Part shown: positions 13,101 through 26,365 of the stretch, one piece after another
Numbering within the stretch: position 1 is the stretch's first letter
How the letters are laid out: the number at the start of each line of letters is the position of its first letter
Assembly (NCBI GenBank): GCA_964304625.1
Contig: OZ199840.1
Coordinates: forward strand, 3,968,001 to 4,032,000
Reading direction: 5' to 3'
Length of the DNA: 64,000 nt
DNA from: Kudoa neothunni
Lineage: Eukaryota; Cnidaria
The notes under the pieces: model-generated
What the model saw: the letters and a program-made list of their open reading frames with translations, nothing else
Told to the model about the DNA's origin: nothing
The model's database searches: none
Position numbers and translations under genes: made by a program

Positions 13101-13860
13101 CTGACTTAAGAGCAGAAACAATGTGTGATAAACTCATCCAGTAAATACTGTGCAAATTGGGTAAGCCCAGACGTATACACATCGACAACGGTAGGAACTT
13201 CATTTCGAATATCACAGTATAAATCTGTCGTGACCTTAATATTGAACTGTCTCATACTACACTACATCATCCACAAGGCAATGGTGCCGTCAAGCTCTTC
13301 AACCGAACTCTTAAACATATGACACTGAAGCTCGACGAATACAATCTACGGGACACCCATCCCCCAATGCTAGTGAACCATTACAACAATTATACTAACG
13401 ATTCAACTCGTTTTTCTCCTTTTCAATTTATTTGCGGTAAAAAAACCCAACTTTGCTGTCACACCCATTCCAACTGATGATGCCATAAACAATTCTCCTA
13501 CCACTCTGTCATATCTCAAAAACTTCAAACGCGAACTTTCACGCACGCATGCAATCGCACTTAAAATCATAAATAATTCATCCAAAAACCCAAGAAACCA
13601 CAATAATGCAAGATCCCCCAAACCCATTCGAGTGTTGTATACAAAAATCCAGCTACCAACAAGTGGTAAGGACCCTATGTAGTCCTCAAAAGATACGCTC
13701 CGTCTATCTATACAATAAGTGTAGACAATCACCCAACTATTGTTCACAGGAACAACATCAAATTGTACATGTCTCGACCTTCCCGAGAGGGGAATGTAAC
13801 GGATGGCTCGCGCCAACCGCAAACGTGTTAATCGTGTCTAGTCGGTAGTTGTTATCGTAT
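10140..13860 (+). mobile_element. Ty3/gypsy LTR-retrotransposon fossil
   Basis: Virus-like element of the Ty3/gypsy (Metaviridae) family. Parts in order are a gag-like region ending in a CCHC zinc knuckle (CKNCNKRGHLSHIC), an aspartic protease site, reverse transcriptase (YRLCVDYRKLN), RNase H, an HHCC integrase finger and remnants of the integrase core. A candidate LTR start, TGTAACGGATGG, lies at about 13795; a matching 5' LTR was not seen. No envelope gene was recognised. The element is broken, with roughly eight to twelve breaks, and looks moderately old. Its codon use is visibly richer in G and C than the surrounding DNA. Confidence 0.85.
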
Positions 13861-15193
13861 TATTATCTATGGCTTCATCTCTTGATAGCGCGGCTAATTC
13901 TACCGTTACAGCTATAGTTCTAACTACAGTAGATAATCGATTTTCCTTAATCTCTCAGGGACTAGAGAAAAGTTACTGAAAATGCGTCACTGACCGATTT
14001 TGCGTACTTTGATGCGTGCGCAGAGAATTAAAATATTTTGTATTTAAATAATATAAAAAGTTTCATAATTATTAATGTTTAGAAAGATTTTTATCTTATT
14101 AACATGGCTTGAAGAAAATCTGGTGGCTATACACTTAGGTCATTATCATTCTCAATAATGTGTCCTTTAACCGAAATACTTTGTAGTTGGGCATTGAAAA
14201 ATAAATTATTCGTCAGTTGAGAGATAGTAGTTAACTAACTTGCCGAATTTTTCGAAAAATACGATAATGATGTTATCTAATTTAGTTTCATGATTAAACG
14301 TTGAGCTACGGAGATATACATATAAATTGTTAACAATATATTTGAAATTACTATTTTAACAAATTAGGTATATTTTAAATGTTTTATCATCATTCTCATT
14401 TTCCTACTTTACTCAAATTGAATGGGTAAATATTTATTGTCGTTAATTTATCTTTAAGTCCTGTGCTGACAAATCAAAGAACGGCCTGAACAATTATCGG
14501 CAATAAATGTATAAAATTAGTTCATAGGTCGTTTTCGAACTCTGTTCTAGAAATGAATTGGATTCCAGATGTAAATCAAAATTTACCCTAGAAAAATAAT
14601 TATATATCAACATTGAAATAATCCGGCGTTGTTTTGTTGATTGAATAATATAGTTTTATATTAATTGTGCAAAAATGGCGGCAGAAGATTTTGTAGCAAT
14701 AATACTCAATTTGTTCTATTAGTTATGGTAACGGTTTTGAGTGCATCAATAGCCACTCAAGATAACTGAAAATTTGTAAATTAAGGCGCGACATATAATC
14801 ATAAATTCCCCTAAAAGTAATAAATGTTTTTGATTGAAACTCCTTTACTAATTTTTTTGCATATTTAATGGTCTATAATAAATCTTAATTCTTAACTCTA
14901 ATGTCTAAAATCAATTATAAACTATAACATAAAATTTTTTATTTGATCCTTTTTCAAAATATTTCTTTCGAATGAATCCAAACTTATTTTACATGAGGAA
15001 ATCAATTAGACATCATTGTCTCGGGAGTTTACAAAGCAGAAATAGGTAAAAGATTAAAATCGCGAAAAGAATAAGATATACCGACTTTCATTCGCAAATT
15101 TTAAAAAATGGAAAAACAATAAACTTTACTATATATCTAAATTATTTAAAATGTTATCATAAATGTAATTAATTAAAGAAGGATTTTGAAAAT
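13861..15193. other. Spacer between Ty3/gypsy fossil and hAT element
   Basis: The first 150 bases may still belong to LTR-element debris. The rest is AT-rich with no supported feature. Confidence 0.45.
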
Positions 15194-17114
15194 TAGGGTT
15201 GGCGAGTTTCGACGTTTTTTTCACAAATCGACGGTTTTAATCGGTTGGAATAAATAAAAATTTAAATCGATGATATTTGCGCAAAAAAATAAAATAGTCA
15301 AAAATCGACCTAAATACTGACTAATAAGTAACATTATAGTTGAGATGTATTGTGAGGGACCATTGAAATTTAACACTGATAACATTGTGAAACGTTCATC
15401 TGAAAGATTCATTATTTCCTTGCCAAAAACATGCCTTAATTTTGAAAAGCTCCTTTCGACGTTGATGGATAATACAGGAATAGCCAATAAATCCTCAGAA
15501 AGTTGTGATTGAACTGGACAGATGTTTGATTTATTCTTCCAAAAATTATTGTTGATGGGTGAGTCTGATTCTTTCAAAATTTTGCAGAGGAGATCATATT
15601 CTTTTTGAATTTCAGATTTCTCATTTATCTCTAAAAATAAATAAGACCGGCAATTTCAATATTTTCGATTGTAATTTTATTTTTCGGATCAATTTCTTTA
15701 ATCGTTTGGAAAAATGTAGTTGATGGCAAACAATCGTTAACACTATTTGATAATGACTGGTGAATCTCATAAAAAATTTTAGAACAGAAACTTTCTGTTT
15801 TAATCATTAATGACTTATAAATTCAAATAGAATAAGTCCAAGAATATCATTGTAAGCTGTGATTAAATCTTTCAGGTTAGTTCTGAAGCTATCTTTTACC
15901 CAATCAGCAATATTTGAAATAGAGCAGTTTTCTTCAGTTTCGATGAATCGAGAGAATTCAAAAAATGACGTTATTTCATCTTTTAAAATATTTAATTGAC
16001 AATAAAATATGTTAAAATTATCTGAAATAATTTCAATTATTGAGTTTAATTTTTTTCCTGTTCCATAATTTTTAATTTATTTTAAGAAATCAGTGACTGC
16101 AGAATAGTATTCTTTTATGTATTTTAAACAGTTAAAGAAACTGTACCATCGTATGTCCAAAACACGAGGAATTTCCTTCGTTGTTTGGAAGTTATTTTTA
16201 AGGTGAACCCGTAATTTCCTTTTATAATTCCTATTTTTCGATAAAAGGGTTGAAAACTTCATGGTAAACCTTTTTATGTCGGAAAGTGTTCATTTGTAGC
16301 TTTTTGAAATGTCAAATGAATAATATGTGAAAAACATGGAATTCTGATGATAGCTGGATACATGGTTCTCAAATCCTTAAAATATTTTTTCATGTACCGT
16401 GCTGAGTAAGAAACAATCGCAATGCATTTATCCCATTTCAAATCGTACCGATTTAGCACACTGGATATGAGATCAGCTGTGATTACGGATTTGCATTGAA
16501 CAAGCCTCGAAGAATCAAACATTATAGTTCTCCGTTTACCAGTAACACAATCATGAAAAGAAGCTAACGTATTGAAAATCGGCCTATTTTTTGAATCAGG
16601 AAACTCATCAATTATTAAACTGAATCGTACATCCCTCATCACTGATTTAATGTTATCGACACCTTATTGGAATACAACCGAAAAATATTTATCAATTAAT
16701 GTTTTCTCATCTGGCAAGGATCTTGACGCTGGGCAATACTTAGAAAGGAACTTCCTCAAGTTACTCTTTTTACTAATTGCATCAAATGGAAGATCGTCAA
16801 AAATTACAATCTTCATCAAATCGATTGCAATATCATTTAATTTCGATCTATCAAGATTTAGAATATTTTTTAAGGGTATTGTTTTAGAAACATTTGACTT
16901 TATTGACAAATGTTTCTGTGAACTGAAATGTTCTTGAATTTTGTTTTGTTTAGGCAGAAACAGAACCTTGCAATATTTACAAGACAAAGAATCACCAACA
17001 GCCTCTAAATCAGCCCACTCAACTAAATAATTAATAATATCACGTCGCTTCCTACCCATTTTAATTCAATGTTAACGCGCCATAATCGATTTTAATCGAA
17101 ACTCGCCAACCCTA
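15194..17114 (-). mobile_element. hAT transposon with CGGBP1-type zinc finger, 1.9 kb, decayed
   Basis: The termini form an inverted repeat, TAGGGTTGGCGAGTTTCGA on the left and its complement on the right. The flanking 8-mers (TTGAAAAT and TTTATAAA) match at five of eight positions, consistent with a worn hAT target duplication. The transposase reads on the minus strand. It starts at about 17059 with a finger of the CGGBP1 type (CKYC...HFSSQKH), then a catalytic-region segment ending in CFSHIIHLTF (16642-16274), a DIRWYSFFN segment (16262-16077), and the C-terminal hAT dimerisation motif SINVERSFSKLRHVFG (15577-15221). The blocks lie in several frames with gaps, so the enzyme is dead. Confidence 0.85.
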
Positions 17115-18490
17115 TTTATAAATTAATTGTTTCTTTTAACTTTTTATTTTTATTGCATAAAATAAACTCTCTCAATTTACAAAAATAGTTTTTACTCTGA
17201 TAATTATGTGAAAGTACGTAAGATTGGTTATTACGGAAAATCGATTACCTATTGTATTAGGCAACTAAACTCACACCGTCTTGCTTGATGCTCATTTTAA
17301 TCGAGGACTGCCTTATATTATCACAAGAAATTATCAAATTGATTGAAAGAAATATAACTTTGAACGAATACCCCTGCAGTTTAAAGCTTTAATTTTGACA
17401 ACGTTTTAGTGAGCTCAAACCATTATAAAACATTGATCAAAAACTCCATTTTTCAGGGAAATTAAAACCCTTCTGTTATAAAAAAGGCTCTTACACTAAT
17501 CTATTAGTATATATTAATTTTTTTAAAAAATAATAAAACTAGGATTTTCCAGTGTAGCGCTAAGAGATAGATATTTTAACAATTTTGTATTAAATATATA
17601 GTCACCGAATTTCTCCGAATGCCTATTGAATGGGTTTAATTTTTCATCGTATATTGTGTTTTATAATTCTAATTTTAATCATTGGATATTTTGTGGCCTA
17701 AAATTTAATTAAGAAATATAAGACGACTAAATAAAACGGGGTTTGGTTATATAGAATGTATTGTGCGCAATACTGTTTAACTAAACTGAAAACATGTTTC
17801 AAACTATTTTCAATTGGTGAGAATGTAAATTATGTAGAGTGAGGTTCTTCATAAACTAATAATTAAATCATTTAGAAATTTATTCTATGTATGTAAACAA
17901 CATTTAAACATATTGTGAATATTTATCTATCAGTCAATTATTCTCTGCGATATAATTAAACTACAACGCCTTGCTATGGATAGTTAATCTTACTACTGTT
18001 CGCTAGTAATAGATTACCAGAATGTGTATTTGTGTGTGTTTATATCCATGTCTAATGCGACCGAGGTATAAATGACAACAAATTAATATTTATGGTATAA
18101 TTGACGAGATGGTGGTTTGTGTTATTGTAATAGTAAAAATAAGTATTTTTAGCGTACATCAATTTGACAAGGATAACTGACGATCTTATCATTATTTTCG
18201 ATGTAAAATAACTTGTTTAGTAATAAAATATTAATATCCAGTGACGAAAGGTTATCCAATATTTCAATTTTAAATATTAAAGATAATACCCCGGGATTGA
18301 GATCAAAATTCGTTGACGCAATACTATCGAACACTTCAAATAAAAAATAAAAAATTTTCGTAAATCTAAACAAAATTAATCAAATATTTGCGCTGCATAA
18401 AATATTTTTTTCTAATTCCACTTATCATATAACGAATAGGCCACGAATATTAAAGACTTAAGAATCAGTTTTAGCAGTAGATCCGGTGGA
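17115..18490. other. AT-rich spacer upstream of the SDR gene
   Basis: A 74-codon minus frame at 18373-18149 lacks recognisable motifs and upstream exons and is not called. The promoter of the SDR gene should lie at the right end, but no clear TATA element stands out from the AT-rich background. Confidence 0.45.
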
Positions 18491-19545
18491 ATGGAGAATA
18501 AAGTTTGCATTGTTACAGGAAGCGATCGTGGCATTGGAAGAGAAATCTCATTGGGATTGGCAAAACAACATTACCACGTAGAATATTTTCATTTCTTGTT
18601 CGCTCTATTGATCAATAAATATAAGATTGTAATGGCTTGTATTGATGTGCTGTCGGCGGAGAAAACCAGAATCGAGCTCATTCAAGAATCCAACAACGAA
18701 CAAATTGAAATTATGTATATTGATTTAGGCAACATTCAGTCGGTGAACGATTTCTGTGATGAGGTGAAGAAAAAATTTGAAAAAATTGACATCCTGGTCA
18801 ACAACGCTGGAGTAATGCTCAACAATTTCACCAATACTATCGATGGTTTTGAAGCAATGTTTCAAATCAACTATCTCTCAGCGTTTCATCTTACTTGCAG
18901 ATTGTTGCCATTACTATCAAGATCTTACGATGGCCGTATCTTGAATATATCCACCAAAAATTACAAATTTGGTAAAAGCTTTTTTCATAGTTTTGTGAAA
19001 AAATATGATATTTCACTAAACTCTGAACAGTTAAAGTATTTTCCTCGCCGTTTATTTTTTGTGGTCATTTAAATGTGTAGATCAGTGTCAATGGAGCATT
19101 TGAAAAGAAGTTACACAACTCTTAAAGCATACGGGTTTTCGAAGTATCTCTTTATTGTGTTTTCGGCGGAGCTTGCAAAGAGGACCAAAAAATGGGGCTA
19201 CAACTATTTGAGCGTGATGAGCGTAGACACAGGGATAGCAAAAACCCAACTTGCAGATGATATTCAGTAATTCAACAACAGTGATTGTGATTAGTCCGTT
19301 AACGTCATTATAATTATAGCCAATCTTGGAAAGGCAGTCTCAGTAAATTATACTTTTCTATCCACGGCACTACCCCGGATAAAGCTGCGATGACCCCGCT
19401 TTTCTATGCTTTGGAACCCAACATATCGCGCTATAACGGAACCTTTTGCACAGCACCTTCGGTATCAAAAGACCCTTATGACAATGCGGAAATTCAAATA
19501 GAAGGAGAAATCCTTTGGAATCTAAGCTCGAAATTGCTTTCCTAG
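18491..19545 (+). CDS. Short-chain dehydrogenase/reductase (retinol-dehydrogenase-like)
   Basis: Four exons: 18491-18577, 18626-19035, 19081-19266 and 19320-19545. All introns are GT...AG, 48, 45 and 53 nt long, and the total is 909 nt (302 aa), a normal size for the RDH11-14/WWOX-like SDR group. The cofactor glycine motif TGSDRGIG is at residues 9-16 and the NNAG motif lies near residue 90. A RILNIST segment supplies the catalytic serine strand, and YGFSK is the catalytic YxxxK. The C-terminus (TPDKAAMTPLFYAL...LWNLSSKLL) matches the family's typical tail. Such enzymes use NAD(P)(H) to oxidise or reduce retinoids, steroids or lipid aldehydes; the substrate here cannot be told. Intron 1 is a multiple of three with no stop, so its retention would add 16 residues without ending the frame. 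Confidence 0.9.
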
Positions 19546-20217
19546 TTTTACTAATTCATAAGTTAAATCTCGGTTTGATTCATGATGCTAATTTTTGATT
19601 ATATTTCCTATTGAATATATACGATTCGTTTAATTTATTTGAAACTTCATAGAAAAATTGAATAGTTTAAGTTTTCCGTTAAATTCATTCCTGAGCCGGG
19701 CCATTTAACCCTCTGAGAAAATGGGGTTCGTCATGACCCTAAGTCTGACTTAGTTCTGCAACAATGTTTTTACTGTTGATATAATTTTAAAGTACTGCAT
19801 AAATTAACTTATATTTATTTTACTTGTATTCCTCATAAAATTATAAAAAGGTAATATCAAAAGCGCAATAAAATAATTGACATGCATATACTTTAGGTGC
19901 AAAGTGAAATCAGTATTGTATTTAACGGATATGTTCTTAAAACTTTTAAAAATCAACATTTTAAGTAATCGAAATTATAAAGAGGGTATTTTGAATACAT
20001 TTATTTTAAATATACAAGATAATATACATCTTTTCTTCCTTTGACAAACATATGCCATCTCATGATTAATAGACAATGTCAACTGGATCTTAGGAATAAA
20101 ACCAATAGAAGTTGGCTTTAAAAATGAATCTAAGTATACAATAATTAATTCAGTTCCAAGTTATTTATTTTTAAAGTTTTTAAAATTAATGGTAGTTTCA
20201 AAATAATAAAATCACAC
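19546..20217. other. Convergent spacer
   Basis: This is the 3' flank of the SDR gene, with an AATAAA at about 19868 that may serve as a poly(A) signal. No gene is seen before the small membrane protein gene read from the other strand. Confidence 0.4.
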
Positions 20218-20517
20218 TTATCTTTTTTTACTTTTTAAATCATGCGGAACAGAATAATATAACGATTCAGTTCTATCACTAGGAAGTGAGTACATAAGCT
20301 CTCTATCTGAAAGTATCAAAGCATTGAACAAAATTATGAAAATAATGCCACTGAGAGCTAAAAAATCGACATAAAGGGGATATTGTGGAGCTTTCCAGTG
20401 CCCATAGTTTCTAAAACTTAGTTTGAAAATATAAGCGTTCATCCAACAAAATTGTTTTTACCGTTTAAAACGATGTTGCGATATTTTGGATTGTTTTATT
20501 GTGTTTGGTACAATCAT
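20218..20517 (-). CDS. Small single-pass membrane protein, 82 aa, unidentified
   Basis: Two-exon gene: exon 1 is 20517-20462 and exon 2 is 20410-20218, split by a 51-nt GT...AG intron of phase 2. Joined, they give 249 nt (82 aa) with an ATG at 20517. Ignoring the intron would start the frame at a later Met inside it and lose the basic N-terminus. The protein has a basic N-terminal arm (SKISQHRFKRNYGHWK), one hydrophobic helix at about residues 38-54 (FLALSGIIFIILFNALI), and a polar C-terminal arm ending in LKSKKR. The layout resembles small mitochondrial respiratory-complex or ER subunits, but I recognise no family. The splice-consistent frame and non-random composition argue that it is real. 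Confidence 0.5.
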
Positions 20518-22224
20518 TATTTGTACGTGCATTCTACAATATATAAAAATCTTTTGGAGAGGCTCATTATAAAAAAATTTGGTTGATATAACTATTATTG
20601 AACCTATAGGCTATATTAGTATCCTAACATCCTCCAATTAACAGAAAGGGAGAATTATTATCAGAGTTATTTAATCACAGCCAAACAAGGGAAATATACC
20701 GCTAAATCTTTTCGAGATTAGGTTTTATCATATTTCAAGATTGTTACATTTCAACTAAGTAAACAAATCATAAGTAAAAATTTTCTCACCTACTTAGTCC
20801 GTTAAGATAATTTGATAAAGGAGGAGCCTAAATCTATTCTGCAAAGCAAAAAAATCACCATAGTAGAAACGTTCGTCTTCATAAAAAGGAATGCTATTTT
20901 AAACAATATATGTACCTCAAGCCCCCTAATATATAGACTTAATATTTTAGTTATCAGCCACAATGACACGTGTATATCAAATATTCCTTATTTGAAAAAA
21001 ATAATGGAAAAATTGAAATTCAATTGAAAATAAAAGGTTTATCTGATTATTTCATACGCCATTAAACGAATCAAGTATATATATTGGGATCAAATAATTG
21101 TTTTTCTCTCTTTTACCAGCTTAAAAATTTCTAAAGAAATAAATAACCCATTTTGTAGTCATTTAACGCGATAAAAAGGTACTTTCAATTTTTGTTGTTT
21201 CAATAATAATGGCGTTTACATTACGACATTAACATATGAAAGTAATAGGTTAACAATAAAACCATGTCAATAAGTTTTTTAACAAAAATAGAATCAAATA
21301 TATAATGTACTATGTAAGCCAAACAAATTAATTTTAAGTTGTTATTCCTTATAGTAAATAAAACAATCGATAAATTGGATGGGATGATTGCTTTTGTTCA
21401 CATATTTAAACAAAGATGACCAATAATAATTTCTTGTAGCATTATTATCCTATCTAAAATCAATGCAAACGCATTATTCAAAGTAATCTTTGACTGAAAA
21501 AAGAGATCCATCGCCACTTTCTAAAAGATATATAGGGGAAGTTATATATACACTGCTTATTCGAAAAATTCGAACAAAGAGTTTATCAAATGAACTTTCC
21601 TTGTTCCAAAGTGATAACAACTGATAATCTAACTTAATTTAAATAGCCTGACGTAACTATTTTGTTCAGGACAGTGACAAAAACTAAATATCCCATGTTC
21701 AATTTGCAGAAACTATATTACCCAATATATTTAATGAATAATTTCGTAATTAGGATTGAATTTTTATATATTTTAATCTAGGATCAAATTTCTCTACTCA
21801 TTCCCTTGAATCTCATAAATTAAGCTCATAAATATTAATTTACTGATAATAAACGATCAGTTGATGTGAGACCACGAAACTGATTAAATCAGATTAATTC
21901 ATAATTTCAACGCAATTTTTCTCAATTCAATTCCTTTAAAAACTGTGCACATTTTAGAAATGGATATTTAAATATTTATAGAGTATAATTAGTACCTAAA
22001 AACCTAGGCTCATGCAGAGACCAAACTGCTCGGATAGCAGTTATTTTGTCTATACAAGATTATAGATGAATAGTATATATTTATATGATATAAATATGTT
22101 TAAATTAATATTTTCTATCTATTACATAAATGTGAATATGGCATATAATCCGTCTGTTATTAATATTTCTAAACAAATTAATATTTTTTATATACAAAAC
22201 AGGAATCTACTAACTTTGAATATA
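20518..22224. other. AT-rich intergenic region
   Basis: A 71-codon plus frame (20812-21027) shows no motif. No repeat with definable ends was found. Confidence 0.45.
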
Positions 22225-23455
22225 CAGTCGATGATGGGTGGTTCGTAACTTACGAAAATATGTAAAAATTAGAAATTATAAAGAAAATGAATAATTAAAC
22301 CTTAACTCAAAATACACAGTAGAGTATACACATTAAGTGAAAAAATTATTGGCAAGTTTCCCTTATTTTTATAGGACTGACGCATGATTCGTAACTTTTC
22401 GGGTGAACAAACGTTTAGATTTTTTGTATAAACTATTGATTAAAGATAAAAATACAAAACAATATTAGATCTATTTCTGAATAATAAAAAATAATAAATT
22501 ATTTTGGACAGTCAATTAAAAGCAGAGATAAAATCAAGAACTACATAACGTTGTAGTACATCATCCTTATCTACATTGTTTGTTTAAATAAAAAGGATGA
22601 TATAATGGACGAATTTAAGAGCAGTTTGATCTTTGAAAATACGACATACTTAAAAAACAATAAAAGACAGATTTTTTTGTTTTTAAACAAAGCCAGTGGT
22701 CATGTAAATTTGATGATTCAAACATTAAACTAATTTTTATTCCCAAAAACACTCCGAGTACTCTCCGACCCATAGAAGAGAGCATAATATGCTCGTTAAA
22801 TCCCACTATAAAGTAAATAGGATAAAACTCTACATTTCTTTCACCATAGCTTCGATGGAACCTGTATCTCCTAATATTTTGAACGCTCTTTTTTGATTGC
22901 AAATTTTTTGAATTTGATGACTACGTCAACTATTTTTAATTGTTTTGTTATGGCGAAATCTAATCCCAACAAATATTTCTATTATTACTGATAATTTAGA
23001 TAAAAACGACGATTAAATTTAGAATACAAATTTCTTAATGAGATAAATGAAATGAACAATGATGAATTAATATAAAACGTCGTGGCTATCGGAAATGACA
23101 ATCTTTCCGATGAACATGAAAATATCATAAAAGTTAATGGATATCCAGACAATGTCACAGAAATTGCAATAAAAGAGGATATTTGTATTTCAAATATAAA
23201 AAAATAAAATATTAATCTCTAGATATGTCCTATTTTTTGTTTGGCAAATTTAAGCAATACCTTATCGAGCATGATTAAAAATACGAATATACTTGAAGAT
23301 ATTGAATAATTATAAAACACGGAAAATACTAAAATTACGAATATTTTTACGAGAAATAAATTATATTAATTATCAACTCCATCTACCTTGTGTGGATTTG
23401 GAACAACGAAGCGGGCGTGTCTTCCAAAAATTACGAAACGAGCCGTCATCTACTG
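22225..23455. mobile_element. Mariner-like TIR element, 1.23 kb, decayed
   Basis: Left end CAGTCGATGATGGGTGGTTC and right end, on the complement, CAGTAGATGACGGCTCGTTT. Both are followed by CGTAA.TT, and they agree at roughly 22 of 28 positions. TA flanks both sides (22223-22224 and 23456-23457). Length, TA target and ends suit Tc1/mariner, or a short pogo relative. A related end (GATTCGTAACTTTTCGGGTG) sits inside at about 22387, perhaps a nested or duplicated end. The longest inner frames (22902-22615 minus; 23293-23487 plus) do not show a readable DDE/D motif, so superfamily and coding strand stay open. Confidence 0.6.
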
Positions 23456-24799
23456 TACTGTATCATTTGAACGTAATTTTCTATTAGTTTGATTTCACGG
23501 GCATTTGTCCCAAAAATAATAATTGAAAATATTAATGTCGGGACTATTTATAATCGTCGATTTTATGGCTATATTTAACCTAATCATCCCTATTCGAATA
23601 TTATAACTGATACATTTGGTCATATATCGACCTATACAGATTAAACAAACGTTGATATTTATAAAAGAATAATAAATATTCCTTCAAATTATATCAAGAG
23701 ACATAAAATATGAAATTTAGTATTTCGAAATGAATAGTTTTTGACAATAATGTTAATGGCCGTTCTTACACAAATTAAAAAATATAATATAAATAACTGA
23801 ACGCGCAGAAGGTATATAATATTTGTTTAAATATATTTAATTAATAATTTAGATTCAAGTAATCTTTTAAGGTTGAGAAATGTTTTACAATTTAATCACG
23901 TAGCTGTTAAATTAATTATTTTTTGGCATCTTTAAAAAAAAAGAATTAATTATGATTAATAATTTTAAAAAAATTAGATAAAATTACAGAAAGTTTAAAT
24001 ATAAATATAACATACTAGCGCGAACTGCCCAGCTTCGCACGGGATTGAGAAAATTTCCTCATAGAAGAATACGGTCAAAAAATAAAATAACATAAGACTC
24101 TTTCGATTAGCCCTGAGGAGAGATTAAATAAATCTTTTTTTATATATCACACTTTTAACTATTGTGATGGGTACAGTAAAAAATCGAGACTATTTTAGAG
24201 AGATAATGAAAGTAGCAAAACCTGAATGACTCGGTAATAACTTACGATAATTAATTTTTATTATTTAAATTAATATCATTATCCGACACATTTATATACA
24301 CTCTCTCCTCAAAACTGTTGCGTAGCCTCTTAATATAAACAAAAATATGTTAAATAATTAGATAACGTAAGATTTCAATCTATACATTAACTCTTATCGC
24401 TTAAAATGAAGTCTAGCGGCCGCTATAATGAAATTTGAGGACCTAGTTTCAGTATGGAAGGGTTGAATCCATCTGATTACAACATATGCTTTCAATTCTT
24501 CATTAATTTAGCAAATTTGCATATTTTCGCTATATTGAATTCCACCTATAGAACTTTTAAAGTGTACTTATTAAGCCAAATATATTAAAAGTTACAAAAA
24601 TAAGGAGCGTATTTAAGCACATCCAAATGTACACTTCTACTTTAAATGTACAGATAAATAAACGATATAAGATGTAACTTGAAATCGTGGATATATAGCT
24701 TATGATTAAACCACTAAAAATGTTCGAAACAACTTGCAGAAGTTCAGTATAGATAAAGACAGTGGCCATTTTCAGGGGTTCATTTAATTCCCTCTCGGG
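23456..24799. other. AT-rich spacer with one odd GC-rich motif
   Basis: At about 24012-24050 lies AGCGCGAACTGCCCAGCTTCGCACGGG, much richer in G and C than its surroundings. It resembles a motif often seen at ends of dispersed animal repeats, but I cannot assign it to a family. Nothing else was supported. Confidence 0.3.
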
Positions 24800-26365
24800 A
24801 CTGTCTATTCTCATGGAAACGAATAACTCCTCCGTTATAGGCGATATTTCAAATCTGACTTCATATTTGAATTGAGCTATTTTTAATCTAATTTTTTATG
24901 TAAAAATTATTTGAAATTCAAAGAATAAAAATTCAACACTTTGTCTGCCCTATTTACACTGTTCACTAAGTACATTCACATTTTTTGAGCCTAATATTGT
25001 ATAATATAAACGTTTTAGTTGAAATGACATGTAAAAACATTTATTAATACATAGAAACTGTTCTGTTTGGGCATTCGTGTGTCACCCATCATATCTGAAT
25101 ATGTGCATGAATCTTATTTGATTATGGGACGTTCTATTTCGTGAGACTATTTCTAAGTTTCAAAGAACTTTGAAATAACTAAAATCTATAGAACAAGTTT
25201 ATATATTACATTCAATTTGATAAGAGAAATTTAAGATTTCGTAAGATATAAAATACCAGTTGCATGGAATTAGTCGGAAAAGTGGTGTCATTATCGCTGC
25301 CTATGAAGCGCTGTTAAATTGATATGCTCCAACCTATACCTTGTATTAAAAAATATTTTGCTGTTAAAATTTCGAATATGGTTATTTCGGAGAAATTTTG
25401 TTGGGCTCACAGTTAAACAATCACGGCTAGTGGATAAATTGATCAATTCTTCATTGGGGGTGAAAATTGATTTTTCTGAACTATTAAAATTACACATTCA
25501 TTAGTATCGGGAAGGAGATTTTTGCAATCTTAAAATGAAATTTTTAAGAACAATTCAAACTGCTCATGGACGAATTAACCGTTATTTTAACTCCAACATT
25601 GTTTATTAAATACCTGCTACATTTCTTCGTTGGCTCGCTTTACAAAAGTCAAAGCGAATTTACCCCAAAAATTACTATTCAAAAATTTTCATTTTATAAA
25701 TTTACCCATTGAGACACTACCAGAGAAATTAATGCAGAAAATTTAGAATCAGCCTGCTTGTTAAAAATTGATAAATGAGTTTATATCAAGAAGTATAGGT
25801 TTACTCTTAAATTAAAACTCATAGGTTCCTGTATTCACGAATAGGCACCATGAAAACCTTTCTCATATTTCCGATTAAAGTAAATACATTTGTAGGGGAA
25901 TAACAACGAAAATTCTCCTAAATTATGGTACAATCTTGTAGATACATATGAAAAGTGGTTTAAATCGATGTAAAATAGTTCGAATCAAATTAATATCAAT
26001 TAATTAACGACAATTTTGTTAAATTTATATTAAAAAATGTTTAGATAGAAACGTACATGTTTCATAAATGATTGGAGATGACATATTCTAAATTAAACAG
26101 CGTGGGTTGAGACGTATTAAACTAAAGGTTTCTAACTACCATTAGATATGTTTACATTACATAATATAAAACTCAAAAATGTGAGTGTACTACTAGTGAA
26201 TAGTGTGAATAGAGCAGGTAAAATGTCGAATTTTTATTCTTTGAATTTTCCAATAATTTTTACATAGATAATTAGATTAAAAATTGTTAAATTCAAGTAA
26301 GAGCCAGATTGGAAATATCGCCTATAATGGCGGAGTTATTCGTTTACATGAGAATAGCTACTGCT
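24800..26365. repeat. Long inverted repeat, about 220-bp arms around 1.1 kb
   Basis: The left arm (about 24800-25030) matches the reverse complement of the right arm (about 26150-26365) at roughly four of five positions. Matching landmarks include CTATTCTCATG.AAACGAATAACTCC, TATAGGCGATATTTC, TAAAAATTATT and AAAGAATAAAAATTC. The middle holds no recognisable gene, only two overlapping 60-70-codon frames. It may be a TIR element with long arms or two copies of one repeat inserted in opposite directions. The transcript of either strand could fold into a long hairpin. Confidence 0.65.

Noticed and set aside
16572-16937. 121-codon plus-strand frame
   Set aside because: Antisense shadow of the hAT transposase, whose minus-strand reading has finger and catalytic motifs.
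18149-18373. 74-codon minus-strand frame preceded by a TTTTGTTTAG acceptor-like site
   Set aside because: It could be a last exon, but no upstream exon fits before the divergent SDR gene and no family was recognised.
18972-19080. An alternative SDR intron starting at GTAAAAG (18972)
   Set aside because: Its phase does not join any acceptor without a stop. The 45-nt intron 19036-19080 keeps the frame and the YxxxK motif.
24012-24050. GC-rich motif as an RNA gene
   Set aside because: No cloverleaf or stable fold closes around it, and the motif looks more like a repeat end.
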